From the NCBI GenBank assembly GCA_007449985.2, contig VIIQ02000559.1, positions 216,501 through 280,500 of the forward strand: a stretch of 64,000 nt of DNA, given 5' to 3'. The notes below the pieces were generated by a model. It worked only from the letters and a program-made list of their open reading frames with translations. It was not told the origin of the DNA and made no database searches. The position numbers and the translations under genes are program-made. This stretch comes from Desmodesmus armatus (lineage: Eukaryota > Chlorophyta > Chlorophyceae > Sphaeropleales > Scenedesmaceae). Positions 46,346-58,397 of this stretch are shown here, in pieces. Positions within the stretch are counted from its first letter, which is position 1. Each line of letters starts with the position of its first letter.

Positions 46346-49300
46346 ATGCCTATCGCACCTGAAGTCTCAGAAAAGCTCAAGGAGCTCGTGTGGCAACAGT
46401 TCTTCTCCACATGGGCAGCGGAGCAGCCCACAGCAGGAAAACTCAGTTCAGCACAGTTTGATGACAAGCGCGTTGAACGGATCAAAGCAGACTTTGACAA
46501 GAGGCACAGGGTGAGATCAGGGCCCCACAGTACAGAAGATACGGACAGGTTCGCGAGCAGCTGTCAGCACAGCGCCCCATGCTTGTCTCTCCTGCACGAA
46601 GTGCTGTTTAGCAGCATGGCCTCCCCTCAGCACGGATAGTGCTGATGCTGGCTGGTTCCTGCATGCTGTTTTGTCAGGCGTTGCTGTTGTGCATGCTTCA
46701 TGAAATGATCTGCATGCTGCATGCTTTAGTCCCCATGTGACGTTGTGCCCAGCTGCGCACCCCCCGGCTGACACCCTGTCACAAGCACAGCGTTGATTAT
46801 GCAATGATTGCCCCAGACAATGTGCTGCAATGGCCATCGCAGCATATGCATCTATCGACACAGCTGCACTGCTGCAGGACACCAGCACAGCAGCTGGCTA
46901 CAAGTGGCTCAGTCCCCCCCCCCCCCCCCCCCCCAATTTCCCACCCCCACCCCCACCACCATCCCCATCCCCACCCCCCACATCGTAATGTTTGCGCCTT
47001 TCACAACTATATGCATGGTTGCCACATAGTTTCGACAAGGATCACATGCACTCCTCTCCAGAACCCTACTTTGCAACAGACAAGCACAATTAGCTGTTCC
47101 CAGTAAGGTGCGTTGGTTGTTTTGTTACATCATACACCCCCCCCCCCCCCCCCGGGCCCCTTCCTGCCGCCCACCACCTGTGCCCTACAGATCACCAAGC
47201 GCATCCCTGGGGGTTATGCAACCCTTTGCAGACAGCACCGCAGTACAAACCCCCATCTTTCCCCTCCCCGGCTCCCCCCTTCTTCACCCCCTCCCTCCGT
47301 CCCTCCTGCATACCTAGCGTGTGACAATTGCAGTAGTATGTTGTCCACATGTATCTCGCCCCCTCCCCTGCCTGCCGTCCGTCCCCCTGCAGATCACCAA
47401 GCGCATCCCTGGGGGTTATGCAACCCTTTGCAGACAGCACCTGAGTACAAACCCCCATCTTTTCCCCTCCCCGGCTCCCCCCTTCTTCACCCCCTCCCTC
47501 CGTCCCTCCCGCATGCCTAGCATTTGTAAATCGCAGTAGTTTGTTGTCCACATGTATCTCACCCCCTCCCCTGCCTGCCGTCCGTCCCCCTGCAGATCAC
47601 CAAGCGCATCCCTGGGGGTTATGCAACCTTTGACGACAGCCACCCAGACCCCGGCTGTGCCTACGAGGTCTGTGAGCTGCAGCACCACCTGGACCCTGCA
47701 CGATATGGACGCGAGAACAAGCGCCACCTCACAGTGAGTCAACCTGGCAGTTTGTGTGGGTTCAAAACATCAGGGTTTGGGGATCAGTTCAGGGTTTACA
47801 ATTGTTGTAAGCTGACGGCTGATCATCTGATATGGCCGCGAGAACAAGCTGCACCTCACAGTAATTCAACCTGGCAGTTGTGGGTTCAAAACATCAGGGT
47901 TGTGGTTTGCGGTTTGGCCGTGCCATAAGCTGATGGCTCAGCTGGACAGAAGTCTGGTTTTGGGGTTCAGGGCTGTGAACAGCATGCCTGAGGTGGGGTT
48001 TAGGCTGGTCATCATCTTCTCCACAACCTAGATGAATTTGTCTTACACACTCCCTGTTTTGCTGGCATCACAGGGGTCATGCCTTTGGCTGTACTGTGTG
48101 CTGACATGCGTGGTGTGTGACATGTGGTTGTCGTGACAAACGTGCTGTATGTGCTGACAAGAGTGATTTCTTCTGTGCTGCAGGAGCAGTTTAGCTGTAC
48201 TGTGTGCTGACATGCATGCTTCGTGGCATCACTTTTGTGCTGACGTGCGTGCTTTGTGTGCTGACATGAGTGATTTTGCTTTGACGGGTGCTGCAGGAGC
48301 AGCTTGGCTGTACTGTGTGCTGACATGGATGCTTTGTCACGTCATTTTGTGCTGACAAGCGTGCCTTGTGTACACTGACCGCCTAGTGTATCTTGTTTCA
48401 GACAATTATTATTTGACTATTTGCTGTACTATGTTTTCCTGGTTGTGCTGTAGCAGGTTCCATCCAGATGCTTTGTGTGCTGACATGAATGCTTTCTGTT
48501 TGAATTTTTTATTTCCTGCTGCAGGAGCAGTTTGCTGCTGAGGACCCCTCCCACCCTGTGGTCAGGGTTGCAACAGAGATGGCACGCGAGGCGCACTGGA
48601 AGGTGACAGGACGCAAGGGCTTTGCAACACTCAAGGTGTGTCGAACCAAACTTGGGGGGGGGGTCTGGAGGGTGTGTGTCTGAGGGGCGAGGGGTGAACA
48701 AGCAGCAGCAGCAGCAGCAGCAGAGAAAGGGTTGCTCACGAGACGCACTGGAAGGTGACGGCACCCAAGGGCTTCGCACCACTTAAGGTGTGTTACGCCA
48801 ACATTGGGGGGGGGGGGGAGAGCTGGAGGGGGGGGGGTGTTGAAGGGTGTGCAAGCAGCAGCAGCTGCAGCAGCAGCAGCAGCAGCAGCAGCGAAAGGGA
48901 GTTGGCTCAGGGTGCGCACTGGAAGGACGGCACCCCAATGCTTTGCACCACTCAAGGTTTGTGGGAATGTGTGGGGTGGGGATGTCTTGGGAAACCAGCA
49001 GCAGCACCAGCAGCAGCAGCAGCAGCAATAGAGATGGGGACTTGGCTCGGGAGGCTCACTGGAAAGCGACAGCACCCAAATGCTTTGCAACACTCAAGGT
49101 TTGTGTGCGGGGGTGGGGGGGGGGATAGTGGGAAGGGGAAGTTGAACAGAAAAAGTCAGTATATGTTGTCATAGCTTGAGGATTGCATGCTGCTGAACGA
49201 ACGCGCAGGACCTGACGCCTGTCCCTGCCCCCATGTGCACGCTCGTTGCCACACATGCTGTGCTGTGCTGTGCTGCGTGCTGCGTGCTGCGTGCTGCGTG

Positions 49301-52300
49301 CTGCGTGCTGCGTGCTGCTCTGTCTGCAGGGCATTCCTGAGCTGCAGCAGCTGTTGGCCTACACAGCAGCAGACGTGGTGCACTACGCAGCAGAAAAGTA
49401 CGTGTGCCTCTCATGCATTAAACAGCAGATGGTTTGGTGGGGCGGAGAGCTCTTATGGGGTGGCGTGTTGCTTGTAAAGCAGGCAGCAGTTGGAGTGCTT
49501 GTCTTGGGAGTAGCTGCAGCACTAGTGCCTGAGGCAAAGCACAGCATAGCACAGCACAGCACGTCACTAGCACGACAACAGCAACAGCACAGCATATGCT
49601 GCATGCATCCAGCTGCGTGAAGGCTGCCATACTTGCTGCCGGAACGGAAAAGTGCACTCCTACCATTGTGTTTGCTTTGCTCGTTCTGTCCGGTGATAAG
49701 CTGGGGAAACCTGGCACTTGACCTGCAGCCTCTTACCACCCAACAACTCTGCTGCCACTGCTGTTGCTGCACCTGCTCTTCTGTGCTGTGTTTGGCACCT
49801 GGCGCCCCTACCTGTTCAAGGACCCCAACAATTGACACCACCGCCTCCTCTGGGGCTGCTGCTGCTGCTGCTGCTGCTGCACCCGCTCCTTTCTGCTGCT
49901 TGTGCGCTGCTTGTTTTATCATGTAGTGACGAGCTGGGCAAGCCTGGCACCTGGCCCCCTTACCTCTTCAAGGACCCAAACAACTGACACCACCGCCGCC
50001 TCTGGTGCTGCTGCTTCTGCTGCTGCACCCGCTCGTTTCTGCTGCTTGTGTGCTGCGTGTTCTATCATCTAGTGATGAGCTGGGGACACCTGGCACCTGG
50101 CCCCCATACCTGGTGCAGGACTCCAACAACTTTGCCATGACTGATGCCTTGCTGTCGCTGTTCCTGCTGCTGCCGCGCCTGCTGCTGCATTTCTCCTATG
50201 CTTCCTGTTCTATCATGTAGTGATGAGCTGGGGAAACCTGGCACGTGGCCTCCCTACCTGTTCAAGGACCCAAACAACTTTGCCATGACTGATGAACAGC
50301 GGGACAAGGAGCGTGATGCAAAGTGCCTGTCAGACAGCAGCAGTCTTGTTGGTCAGCTGTGTCCTGGTCTGCGGCTGTGTCTGGCGGCAGAGGTGGCAAC
50401 GGGACTGATGTGCGACAGGTGGGGCCTGGGGGGGGGGGGGTGGATGGGCTGGTGTTGACAGGAGGGGAGGTGTGTCTTGTGGCACGGGTTGCAACGGGAC
50501 TGATGTGTGGCAGTGGTGCACTTTTGCGTATCGACAGAGAGAGTGCGCGTGACAGCTTGGTTGTAAGCTGTGTTGCTTACAACTGTGCAAGGGTCGATGC
50601 TTGATCCGTGTTGTATCTTAGGGTTGGTGATCTTGGTTCTCATCTCTCACTTCTGCTCTGTCCTGAATTGTACTCACCCTCTACGCACGTGTCGTGCCTC
50701 TTTCCTGCCGCAGCCAGCCGCCACCCCCCGACACCCCCGAGCACGCCTCAGCCCTGCTGCTGTTCCTGGCAGCAGCACTTAGACAGGTTGAGCAGGAGTG
50801 CCAGGATTCGCAATACCACCCGGGGTTGGCAGCTGGCGGCTCAACCCCAGCATCGCCAACTGCCGGCATCTCATTGACTTCTATGCTTGCCCCAGCATAG
50901 AGCACCTGCTGGGGTGTGTCTTCGACACAGCAAAGGAAAGCAGCGCGGCGACACCAGCAGCAGCAGCGGGGACAGCAGCAGCCGCCGGCAGCAGCAGCAG
51001 CAGCAGGGTGCGGATAGTGTCGACAGCAGAAGTAGGCGGCAATGTTATGGAGGCTGCGTGGCACTTGGCGAAGCCGCTGTTCCAGTTGAGGCTGCATCAG
51101 GACGAGTTGGACAACCCCCAGCAGCAGCAGCACCACCAGCAGCAGCAGCAGCAGCAGCAGCACCAGCAGCAGCAGCAGCAGCAGCAGGAGAGAGATGCTG
51201 AGCATCAGCAGGCAGTTAGGCAGCTCATGTGCGGAACCGCGCAGATGCTCGACACATGCCTGCAAAGTCTGATCCAGCAGCCGCCACCAGCTGCTGCTGC
51301 TGTGGATGGATTCCACACCAGTGGCAATGGCTGCGGCAGCAATGGCGGCTGTGGCAGCAGTGACAGCAACGGCCAGCAGTCGCCACCAGCTGCTGCTGAG
51401 CTTGCTTGGCAAGCAGCAGCTCTGGCTGGAGGTGCAGCCTTGGGGCAACTGCTCTGTGGATGTGTCGCGGCAGAAAACATGGCCTCAAGCAGCAGCAGCA
51501 GCAACGGCGGCGGCGGCGGCAGTGACGGCGGCAGCAGTGGCAGCAGCGAGGACAGCAGCGTGGTGCAGCCTTGGATGCTGGCGCTACCGGTGCAGCTAGC
51601 GCTGCTGTCGACGGCAGTGCATGGGCTGCACGGCAGCATCAGTGCTGCTCTGCAGGGGGCGTCACTCGGCTGGCAGCAGCAGGAGCAGGAGTGGCAGCAG
51701 CAGCAGCAGCGGCGGCAGCGGCGTGGGATGCTGTGTGCTGATGGCAACAGCAGCAGCAGCAGCATGCAGGAAGATGCTGCTGTTTTCCAGCAGAGTATCA
51801 AGAATGTGGTGGTGGAGCAGGTGAGCTTTGTCTGTGCGGTGCTCTTTCCTCTTGCCGACTGTTTGCTCTTTATGTTAGTCTGGATGATATTGCCGCCGCG
51901 GGTGCCACTGCTGTGTACTACTCACGACTTTGTGTCGTGTTACCAGCGGGTGTTGTTTTGGACGTTGTGATGTGACGCCCAGCCGTTACTGCAAGTAGCA
52001 GCAGTGCTGCTGCTTGCGCAATACCTAACATGCAGGGGTACAGCCCAGCAGAGGCATGGTTGACCATCAGAAGCGGCCTGGCATCACCCACCAAATGGCG
52101 GCCTGGGAACTAAAAGCAGCAGTGTGCTGGAAGCAAGTTGTCACACTGTGCTTCGTAATAACTCAAAGGCTGCTGAGCGGCTCTGCATGCTTCAGCCTGG
52201 TCTTTGTCACTCATCCACTCAACTGAAAAGATGTTGTGCGACTGTTCTGCCTCTGCTTTTGCCTCTGCTGCTGCTGTTTGTAGATGCTGGAGGTCGCCGA

Positions 52301-54350
52301 GATGGGCAGGGCGTTCCAGGAGGCACTCTTGCAGTTGGCAACCGATTACTACACCAACATCAACACCAGCAGCAGCGGCGGCGACCACTGTAACAGCAGC
52401 AGTGACGGCGGCGGCGGGCTGGTTGAGCGCAGCCAAGCAACCCAGATTGAATTGGCAGCTGTCAAAGCCGCCCTCAAGGCTGCTGCTGCGGTACAGCAGC
52501 AGTCAGGCAAGGAGTCAGGGGAGGGTCATGAGCTCAGCACAAGGAGGCTGAAGGAAGTTGAAAAGCTGCTGGAGCTGCAGCTGATGCAGCAGCTGCACAA
52601 CAGTCCCGCAGTGCACTTCCAGTATGCCTTCGGCTTTGCGACACAGGAGCAGCTGAGCCCTTGGTGCCTGCACCCACAGCAGCAGCAGCAGCAGCAGCAG
52701 GAGGAGGGTCAGGAGCTGCCGCCAGACAGCGAGGCGCAAGACGCGGCTTGCTGTGCTGTTGTTGCAGCTGTCGAGGCTGCTCTGGGAACCACCCTGAGCT
52801 CAGACGCTCGCGCTGCTGCTGCAGCAACAGCACTCGGGGCGCGTGAAGCAGCAGCGGAGCAGTGTCTTGGCAGCCTCGCAAAGGGGGCTGCTGCAGGGGA
52901 GAAATGGACACACATCGTGTCAGAGGGCTTTGCGCGGTGGCGGCAGCAGCAGCGGCAGCAGCAGGCTACAGCTGGCAGCAGCAGCAGCGGCAGTGCAGCA
53001 GCAGCAGATGAGGAGCAGCTACAGCCGCTGGTCAGCCAGGGGAAAGTGTGGGGTTACTTCCTGCAGCAGGTGCACGAATTGCTGCGGTGGCAGCATCGCA
53101 CCGTTAGTGCCGGCGAGGAGCTCCTTATGTCGCAAAAGGCCTGGGACACTGAATGGAATCGGGCGCGCGCTTACAAGATATTGCAGGATTACAAGTCCGA
53201 TATCAAGGCCAGCGAGGACGATAAGTCCGGCAGCAAAGGGGCGAAGAAGAAGCAGAAACGCGGCAGCAAACCCGCATCTGCTGCTGCTGCTGCGGGTTCT
53301 GCGTCACGCGCTGCAGCACGCCGCGGAAAGCAAGCGGACGACAGCTTGGAACTCAGCAGCGACGATGATTTCGATTATGAGGCGGAGCTCGAAAAGGAGA
53401 TGGATTCCTTCGGAGGAAATATCGCACAGTCTGAGGAGCTGATGGCACACAGCTGCAGCATCTGTGCAGCCGAGCAGGCAGTGTCGGCTGCACTCCAGGC
53501 CCTGCGAGGCAACACCAGCAACAGCAGCAGCAGCAGCAGCAGCCAGTCACCAGCAGCAGGGGCAGGAGGAGGGGGCCTGTACGGCAACCTCCCTGTGTCC
53601 TGGTCTGACCCCTGCCTCATGCGGCGGCTGCTGTGGGAGCTGCTGGGCAAGCTGAAGCCCGCAGCACAGCAGTGGTTCAAGCAGCACGCGCGGATGTGCC
53701 CACACCGCGGCGACTTCGACCTGTTTGAAAATGTCGTGATGTGCCTTGCGCGGCACATCTGGGCACCTACCGGGGACTGGGACGAGCAGCAGCACGAGCG
53801 CGAGCGGGCGCTGCTGCTGCCGCTAAACTTGCGCGCGGTGCAGATCAAATCCCCCAATGGCGAAGAAACAGCATCTCGGGAGAGCTATGCGCGCGCGCTC
53901 AATGCCGGCTTTGCGACGCAGGGGCCGCACGGCCAAGCAGCGGCGGTTTTGTCGCTGCAGGTGCTGCTGTCGCTGGACCCTCACGGGGCCAGGGTTCAGC
54001 CAAAGCCTGAGTTGCTGTTCTACACGCCAGCAGGGTTCCACGCAGCAGTGTGCAAGACGCTTATGCAGATGATGTCCCCGGGGCAGTGGGGTGCGGCATC
54101 CTACAGCATGCCTCAGCAGCAGTTGAGCCTGGACTTGCAGCAGCAGTCGGCTGCAGTCCCTCCATGGCATAGGCAGCAGCTGACAGAGCAGCAGCAGGCG
54201 CACCCCGTGCAGGCCTGGTCGTGTGCTGCCTTCCCTGTCTGGTACGTCTGGTGGCACATCGGGCTGCTGGCATACCACCAACAGCAGCAGCAGCAGCAGC
54301 AGCCACCGGGCCGCAGGGATGACGGCCAGCAGCACAGCAATGGCTCTCCG

Positions 54351-54402
<52 letters not shown>

Positions 54403-55077
54403 ATGCTGCTGATGCAGTTGGTGGCAGTGCAGGTGCTGTTGATGGGGCACAGGAGCTGTACAACAGCCCAGATGCAAGGTATGAGGTAGCCTACCATGTG
54501 GCACACTGTAGGCCTACGCGGCCTTCAAGCAAGCATATGCTGCTTGCATCATGCGGTCAGCTGGGGCGTGTACCATACGGGATGCCTGATTCTGCTGGGG
54601 CCCCAACCCCAGGTTGTTTGCTGCAGCCTACGCGTGCCGCCAGGTCAGCTGCTTTGACCAGTACGTGTCATCTTTCTGCTGACCAACACCTGCTCTTCCT
54701 GTTTGCCCTGCCCCCCTGTTTGTTTGCTGTGGGCTATGCGTGCCGCCAGGTCGGCTGCTGTGTTCAGACCGTGTGAATGCTGCGCTGACAATATTCCTTG
54801 TGCCTTCCTGCCCATGCTGGACTCCCCCCCCCCCCCCCCCACACACCCCACACCCCCAGGTTGTTTGCTGCAGCCTACGTGTGCCGCCAGGTCAGCTGCT
54901 TTGACCAACACGTGTTATCTTTTTGCTGACCAACACCTGCTCTCCCTGTATCCGCACCCTTCCAGGTTGTTTGCTGTGGGCTATGCGTGCCGCCAGGTCA
55001 GCTGTTGTGGCCATGTTGCTGCTGACCATCTCCTGACCTTCCTGTCTCGCCATGCCTTGCCCTGTGCTGCCCCCCCC

Positions 55078-55110
<33 letters not shown>

Positions 55111-56344
55111 ACCCCCCGCAGGTTGTTTGCTGTGGGCTATGCGTGGCGCCAGGTCGGCTGCTGTGTTCAAACCGTGTGAATGCTGCGCTGACATTATTCC
55201 TTGTGCCTGCGTGCCCATGCTTGACCCCCCCCCCCCACCCCTTGGGCAGGTTGTTTGCTGTTGGCTACGCGTGCCGTCAGGTCAGCAGCAGGTCCCAGCT
55301 TGATCTGCTGCTCAGCAACCCACCAGCAGCACCAGGAGCAGCACTGGCACCAGCAGACTGGCTGGCGGTGTGTCATGAGGACCCCACCTGTGCACAGTGT
55401 GGTGTCAAAGCGGTTGCGGAGCAGGTAAAGGTAAGCGGCTGTGACAAGTCTTTATATTTTGACAACATCAATTCATCCCCAACATTTCTACTCATGCCCG
55501 CCAGCCCTCCCTTCGACGAGCGGCGTGCTATGCGCAACCCGGCTGCCAGAGAGTGCTCATCTTTGCGATTTGCGTCTGTAGTTGCTGTTTTTTCTCTGGG
55601 CCCATGAGGTGCGACATGTGTGGCGACTTTGGGGACACCCTGGCTGGCTGGCTACTGCTGAGGATGTGACTCTGATGCCAACTTCCTGTGATGTACTGCT
55701 TTTGGCTGTGCGGTACTGAACATAATGTGCTGTCTTGTACCTGTGTGTTTGCAGCCGTTCATCTTGTGCTGCATATGCTGGAAGTGGTTCTGCAGCCAGG
55801 CATGCTGCAACCACGCCTGCCGTATGGTGGAGGGCGGATGCACAGCAGAACCACTCATTCAGGTGGGCAGTGTGACTAACCCTATAACCCAACCTTATGA
55901 CAAACCCTATGACCCAACCCTATGACCCAACCTTTAGTTTCCCCATGGGGTGACTATCCCTATTTTACATAGGTAGAAGGATGGGGTTTGTTGCGGTGCG
56001 TGACTGATCGATACAGGTAGTGAGACTGAATCCAAATGACTGCACTGCAGAAACGGAGAGGCAAAGCCACAGCAGTGTATTGCTGCAACGTGTGCGCTGT
56101 ATGCAGGTGTTGTTTGGTAAACAGCACAGCACAGCACAGGGGTATAATGTGCCAGCTGAGAAATCAAAAGCCAGTGATTACTCATAGACGTCTTGATATG
56201 ATGATCAAGGTTTCTCTCTTGTGATATAAGTTTATGTAATTGTTGAGTAATCTCAACCCTATGTGCCCTTGGCTGTGTGCCCTGCAGGCGAAGGCTGCCC
56301 GCAAGTGGCGCCTCTTGGAGCTGCTGAAACCCAACTGGCTGCCC

Positions 56345-56379
<35 letters not shown>

Positions 56380-57563
56380 CTCGCAACGGCATCTGCAGAA
56401 GCAGAAGCGGCGGCACCACCCGCAGCAGCACGAGGAGCAGCCGCAGGACACAGCACCATCTGTCGGCTGCGGCAATGCAGCAGCGCAGGAGCACAGCAGC
56501 AGTTGCCGCTCAGCTCCCAGTCAGCCTCCCTCCCCTGCGGTATACATCCCCGGTAGGGGCAGTATGTCCGCGCTACCAGCAATCTGTAACGCAGCGCTGC
56601 AGGCGCACCCTGCGCAGCAGCAGCAGTGGCTGCTGCGGCGGCAGCAAGGCGCGGGGTACACCCCGCTGTTTAGGCTGTTTGAACCGCCGTTTTGGCAGCA
56701 GCACGGGTGTGCGGCGGTTTACAGCAGTGCGGGAACGGTGATCAAACAGATTACGGAGGATGTTGCGCAGGAGCTGACAGTGAAGGGAGGCATCAAATAT
56801 GTGGACTGGTGAGGAGGGGGGTGTTCATTGGTTTGTGGGAGAGGGGTGGGAGGGGTTGTTTTGTGGTGGAAGTTGCTTGCATTGCACCATGCAATTGTTG
56901 TTCATGGTTTGTGTGATGCTGCTTGGGCAAGGCATCTTGCAGTGAGGGAAGCTGGGTGGGGGGATGCACGTGGTTGAATTAGGGGGGCAACAGCAGACAG
57001 GTGTGCTTATAGTATGTCACCGTGTCTCACTACACAGAATAGTAACAGTAACTATGGGCCATGTAGGCCCAGAGCACTATCACTGACTCTACTAGCTGCA
57101 GTCCCCTCCCCCCCCCCTAACACACCCCACCATATCTGCACTGCCATGTTGGCTGGGAGACTGTGCCGTTCTGATCACTTTTTCACATCACCCTGTGCAC
57201 CCTGCATGTGCTATAATGGACACATGAATTGTGATCTGTTTCATTTCTTTTATTTTATATTAATTATTTATAATATATTTATTTATTTATTTATTTATTT
57301 ATTCATTTATTTTTTTCTCTACTTCATCATCCAGCACTGACATGGTGTGTTTGCTGTTGCAGCAACGACAAAGACTCTCTCATGAGGCTGATCCAAGACT
57401 CCAAGACACCGATACTTGCAAAGCTGTACGCATACCAGCAGCAGCAGTACACGCCTCGCCAGCAGCGTATACGGCAGCTGCAGGAGAGGCAGATGCAGGA
57501 GCTGTTCAGGGCACAACCACCCATGCCACCAGGACTCCCTCCAGGGTTCACTCCCTGGTACGC

Positions 57564-57602
<39 letters not shown>

Positions 57603-57756
57603 CAGCAGGGGGTACGGGCCCCATCCCGCAGCAGCAGCAGCAGCAGCGTATGATTCAGACGAAGAAGAACAACTGCAGGCTTGGCAGCAGAGCCGCGAAC
57701 TGGGTGCTGCAATCGCCACTGCTGCTGCTGGCGACCGCTCAGCAAACCGCAGCCCA

Positions 57757-57804
<48 letters not shown>

Positions 57805-58397
57805 AGGGGTGGTGGTGGGACCTCGGCGGCCGCCCTGCAGCTGCTTCAGGCAGCAGCACACCTGACACCCTGGAAGATCTCAGAAAAGATATCAAGGCAA
57901 CGCTCAGAAAGCTAGAAAACGGCGAGCTTGATGAGTATCTCGGGGAGCAGGATGACGAATTGGGCATCACCGAATTTGATCGATTCCTTGCAGAGAGTAA
58001 CCTAGATGAGGAGCAGCTGCCCTATAGCCTGGGGCCGGGTGGGCTTGGGGGAGGAGATGCTGGCGATACTAGTCTTTCCTCTGGTATGAGCGATGCGACG
58101 GATATGTCGTGGTTGGATCTGCCGGGGTGTGTGCCAGAGGGTGGTAGCTTGGGCGGAGACGTGGCAGCAGCAGTGGCAGCAGTGCAGGCTGCTGCTGCTG
58201 CGGGTGGTAGCTTGGGCAGCAGTTCCCCAACAGCTGCAACAGCATCAGTGGCTGCGGCAGGTGGTAGCTCAGGCACAAGTCCCTCAACAGCAGCAGTGCA
58301 GGCTGCGGCAGATGTCATTTCTGGGGCAGCGATGGCAGCAGTGTTGGCGGCAGTGTTGGTGGTGAGGATGGGGTTGGCGGCATGCAGGCAGGGGTGA
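46346..58397 (+). CDS. MYND-finger giant gene family, copy 4
   Basis: Blocks: B1a 46346–46510 (MPIAPEVSEKLKELVWQQFF… DFDKRHR); B1b 47596–47733 (ITKRIPGGYATFDDSHPDPG); B2 48525–48635; B3 49330–49397; B4 50221–50418 (DELGKPGTWPPYLFKDPNNF…); B5 50714–51820; B6 52284–54478 (731 codons, unbroken); B7 55250–55430; B8 55755–55862; B9 56288–56808 (RKWRLLELLKPNW); B10 57363–58397 (LMRLIQDSKTPILAKLYAYQ… DEYLGEQDDELGITEFDRFL). One base is missing in B5 near 50823 compared with copy 5, and B10 needs a frame change at 57790–57870; otherwise it ends at 57915. B1 has an intron at HR|ITK that copy 5 lacks. It groups with copy 5 (VGGNV…AAWHLA). Confidence 0.78.
47191..47640 (+). repeat. Acceptor array of exon B1b in copy 4 (three junctions)
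   Basis: CAG|ATCACCAAGCGCATCCCTGG occurs at 47191, 47393 and 47596, in units about 203 bp long that include a C/T-rich tract. Only the third continues as ATFDDSHPDPGCAYEV; the first two shift to TLCRQH. Confidence 0.9.
48060..48530 (+). repeat. TGTGCTGACATG minisatellite with repeated acceptors of B2 (copy 4)
   Basis: Many imperfect units of TGTGCTGACATGNATGCTTTGT type occupy the intron. The acceptor with exon start, CTGCAGGAGCAGTTT or a close variant, occurs near 48179, 48291 and at 48524; the last is the true one. Confidence 0.8.
48525..49098 (+). repeat. Donor array of block B2 in copy 4 (four junctions)
   Basis: Exon end plus donor occurs with donors after 48635 (true), 48787, 48956 and 49098. 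Between units lie G runs and (CAG)n. Later units lose codons and change GTGTG to GTTTG. Confidence 0.85.
49690..50260 (+). repeat. Acceptor array of block B4 in copy 4 (four junctions)
   Basis: AG|TGATGAGCTGGGGAAACCTG-type starts of B4 (DELGKPGTWPPYLFKDPNN) occur near 49690, 49926, 50073 and at 50221. The last three are about 147 bp apart, each after CTGCTG…CTATCATGTAG. Only the last stays open through to the end of B4. Confidence 0.88.
50714..51820 (+). CDS. Copy 4, block B5 with a one-base deletion
   Basis: It begins QPPPPDTPEHASALLLFLAA and runs to QYHPG. At about 50823 the sequence has one base fewer than copy 5 (CCCGGGGTTGGCAGCTGG against CCCAGGGGGCAGCAGCTGG), which closes the first frame at 50900. 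The second frame continues SWRLNPSIANCRHLIDFYAC, VGGNVMEAAWHLA, polyGln and LALLSTAVHGLHGSISAALQ, ending VVVEQ|GTGAGC. Confidence 0.72.
52284..54478 (+). CDS. Copy 4, block B6: unbroken 731-codon exon
   Basis: The best-preserved example of the central block. In order: MLEVAEMGRAFQEALLQLAT, polyGly/Ser, QEQLSPWCL, polyGln, a Lys-rich then acidic stretch (LELSSDDDFDYEAELEKEMD), CSIC, LYGNLPVSWSDPCLMRRLLW, MCPHRGDFDLFENVV, CLARHIWAPTGDW, LSLDPHGARVQPKPELLFYT, GFHAAVCKTLMQM, WYVWWHIGLLAYHQ, polyAla, and LYNSPDAR with a phase-2 donor AG|GTATGAG. CSIC upstream and MCPHR downstream, conserved in all copies, could bind a metal; this is inference. Confidence 0.82.
54612..55290 (+). repeat. Six-fold acceptor array of block B7 in copy 4
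   Basis: AGGTTGTTTGCTG… codons for RLFAVGYACRQV occur near 54612, 54717, 54859, 54964, 55121 and at 55249. The first four form two 247-bp higher-order units (alternating 'CAGCCTACG' and 'TGGGCTATG' types). Only the last continues as SSRSQLDLLLSNPPAAPGAA. Confidence 0.9.
55755..55862 (+). CDS. Copy 4, block B8: second half of the MYND finger
   Basis: A 36-codon phase-0 exon: PFILCCICWKWFCSQACCNH then ACRMVEGGCTAEPLIQ. With CAQC in B7 it follows the C-x2-C…C-x2-C-x4-C-x3-C…H order. Extra cysteines make the exact ligand set uncertain. Confidence 0.72.
55881..55935 (+). repeat. Degenerate AACCCTATGACCC repeat
   Basis: About four units of AACCCTATGACCCAACC type follow directly after the copy 4 B8 exon. 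The CCCTA core resembles telomere sequence, but the unit length is 12–18 bp, so this is a separate minisatellite or a decayed telomere block. Confidence 0.7.
57240..57310 (+). repeat. (TTTA)n microsatellite in the B9–B10 intron of copy 4
   Basis: A TTATATTAATTATTTATAAT patch followed by about ten TTTA units. AT-rich, upstream of the B10 acceptor. Confidence 0.85.
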
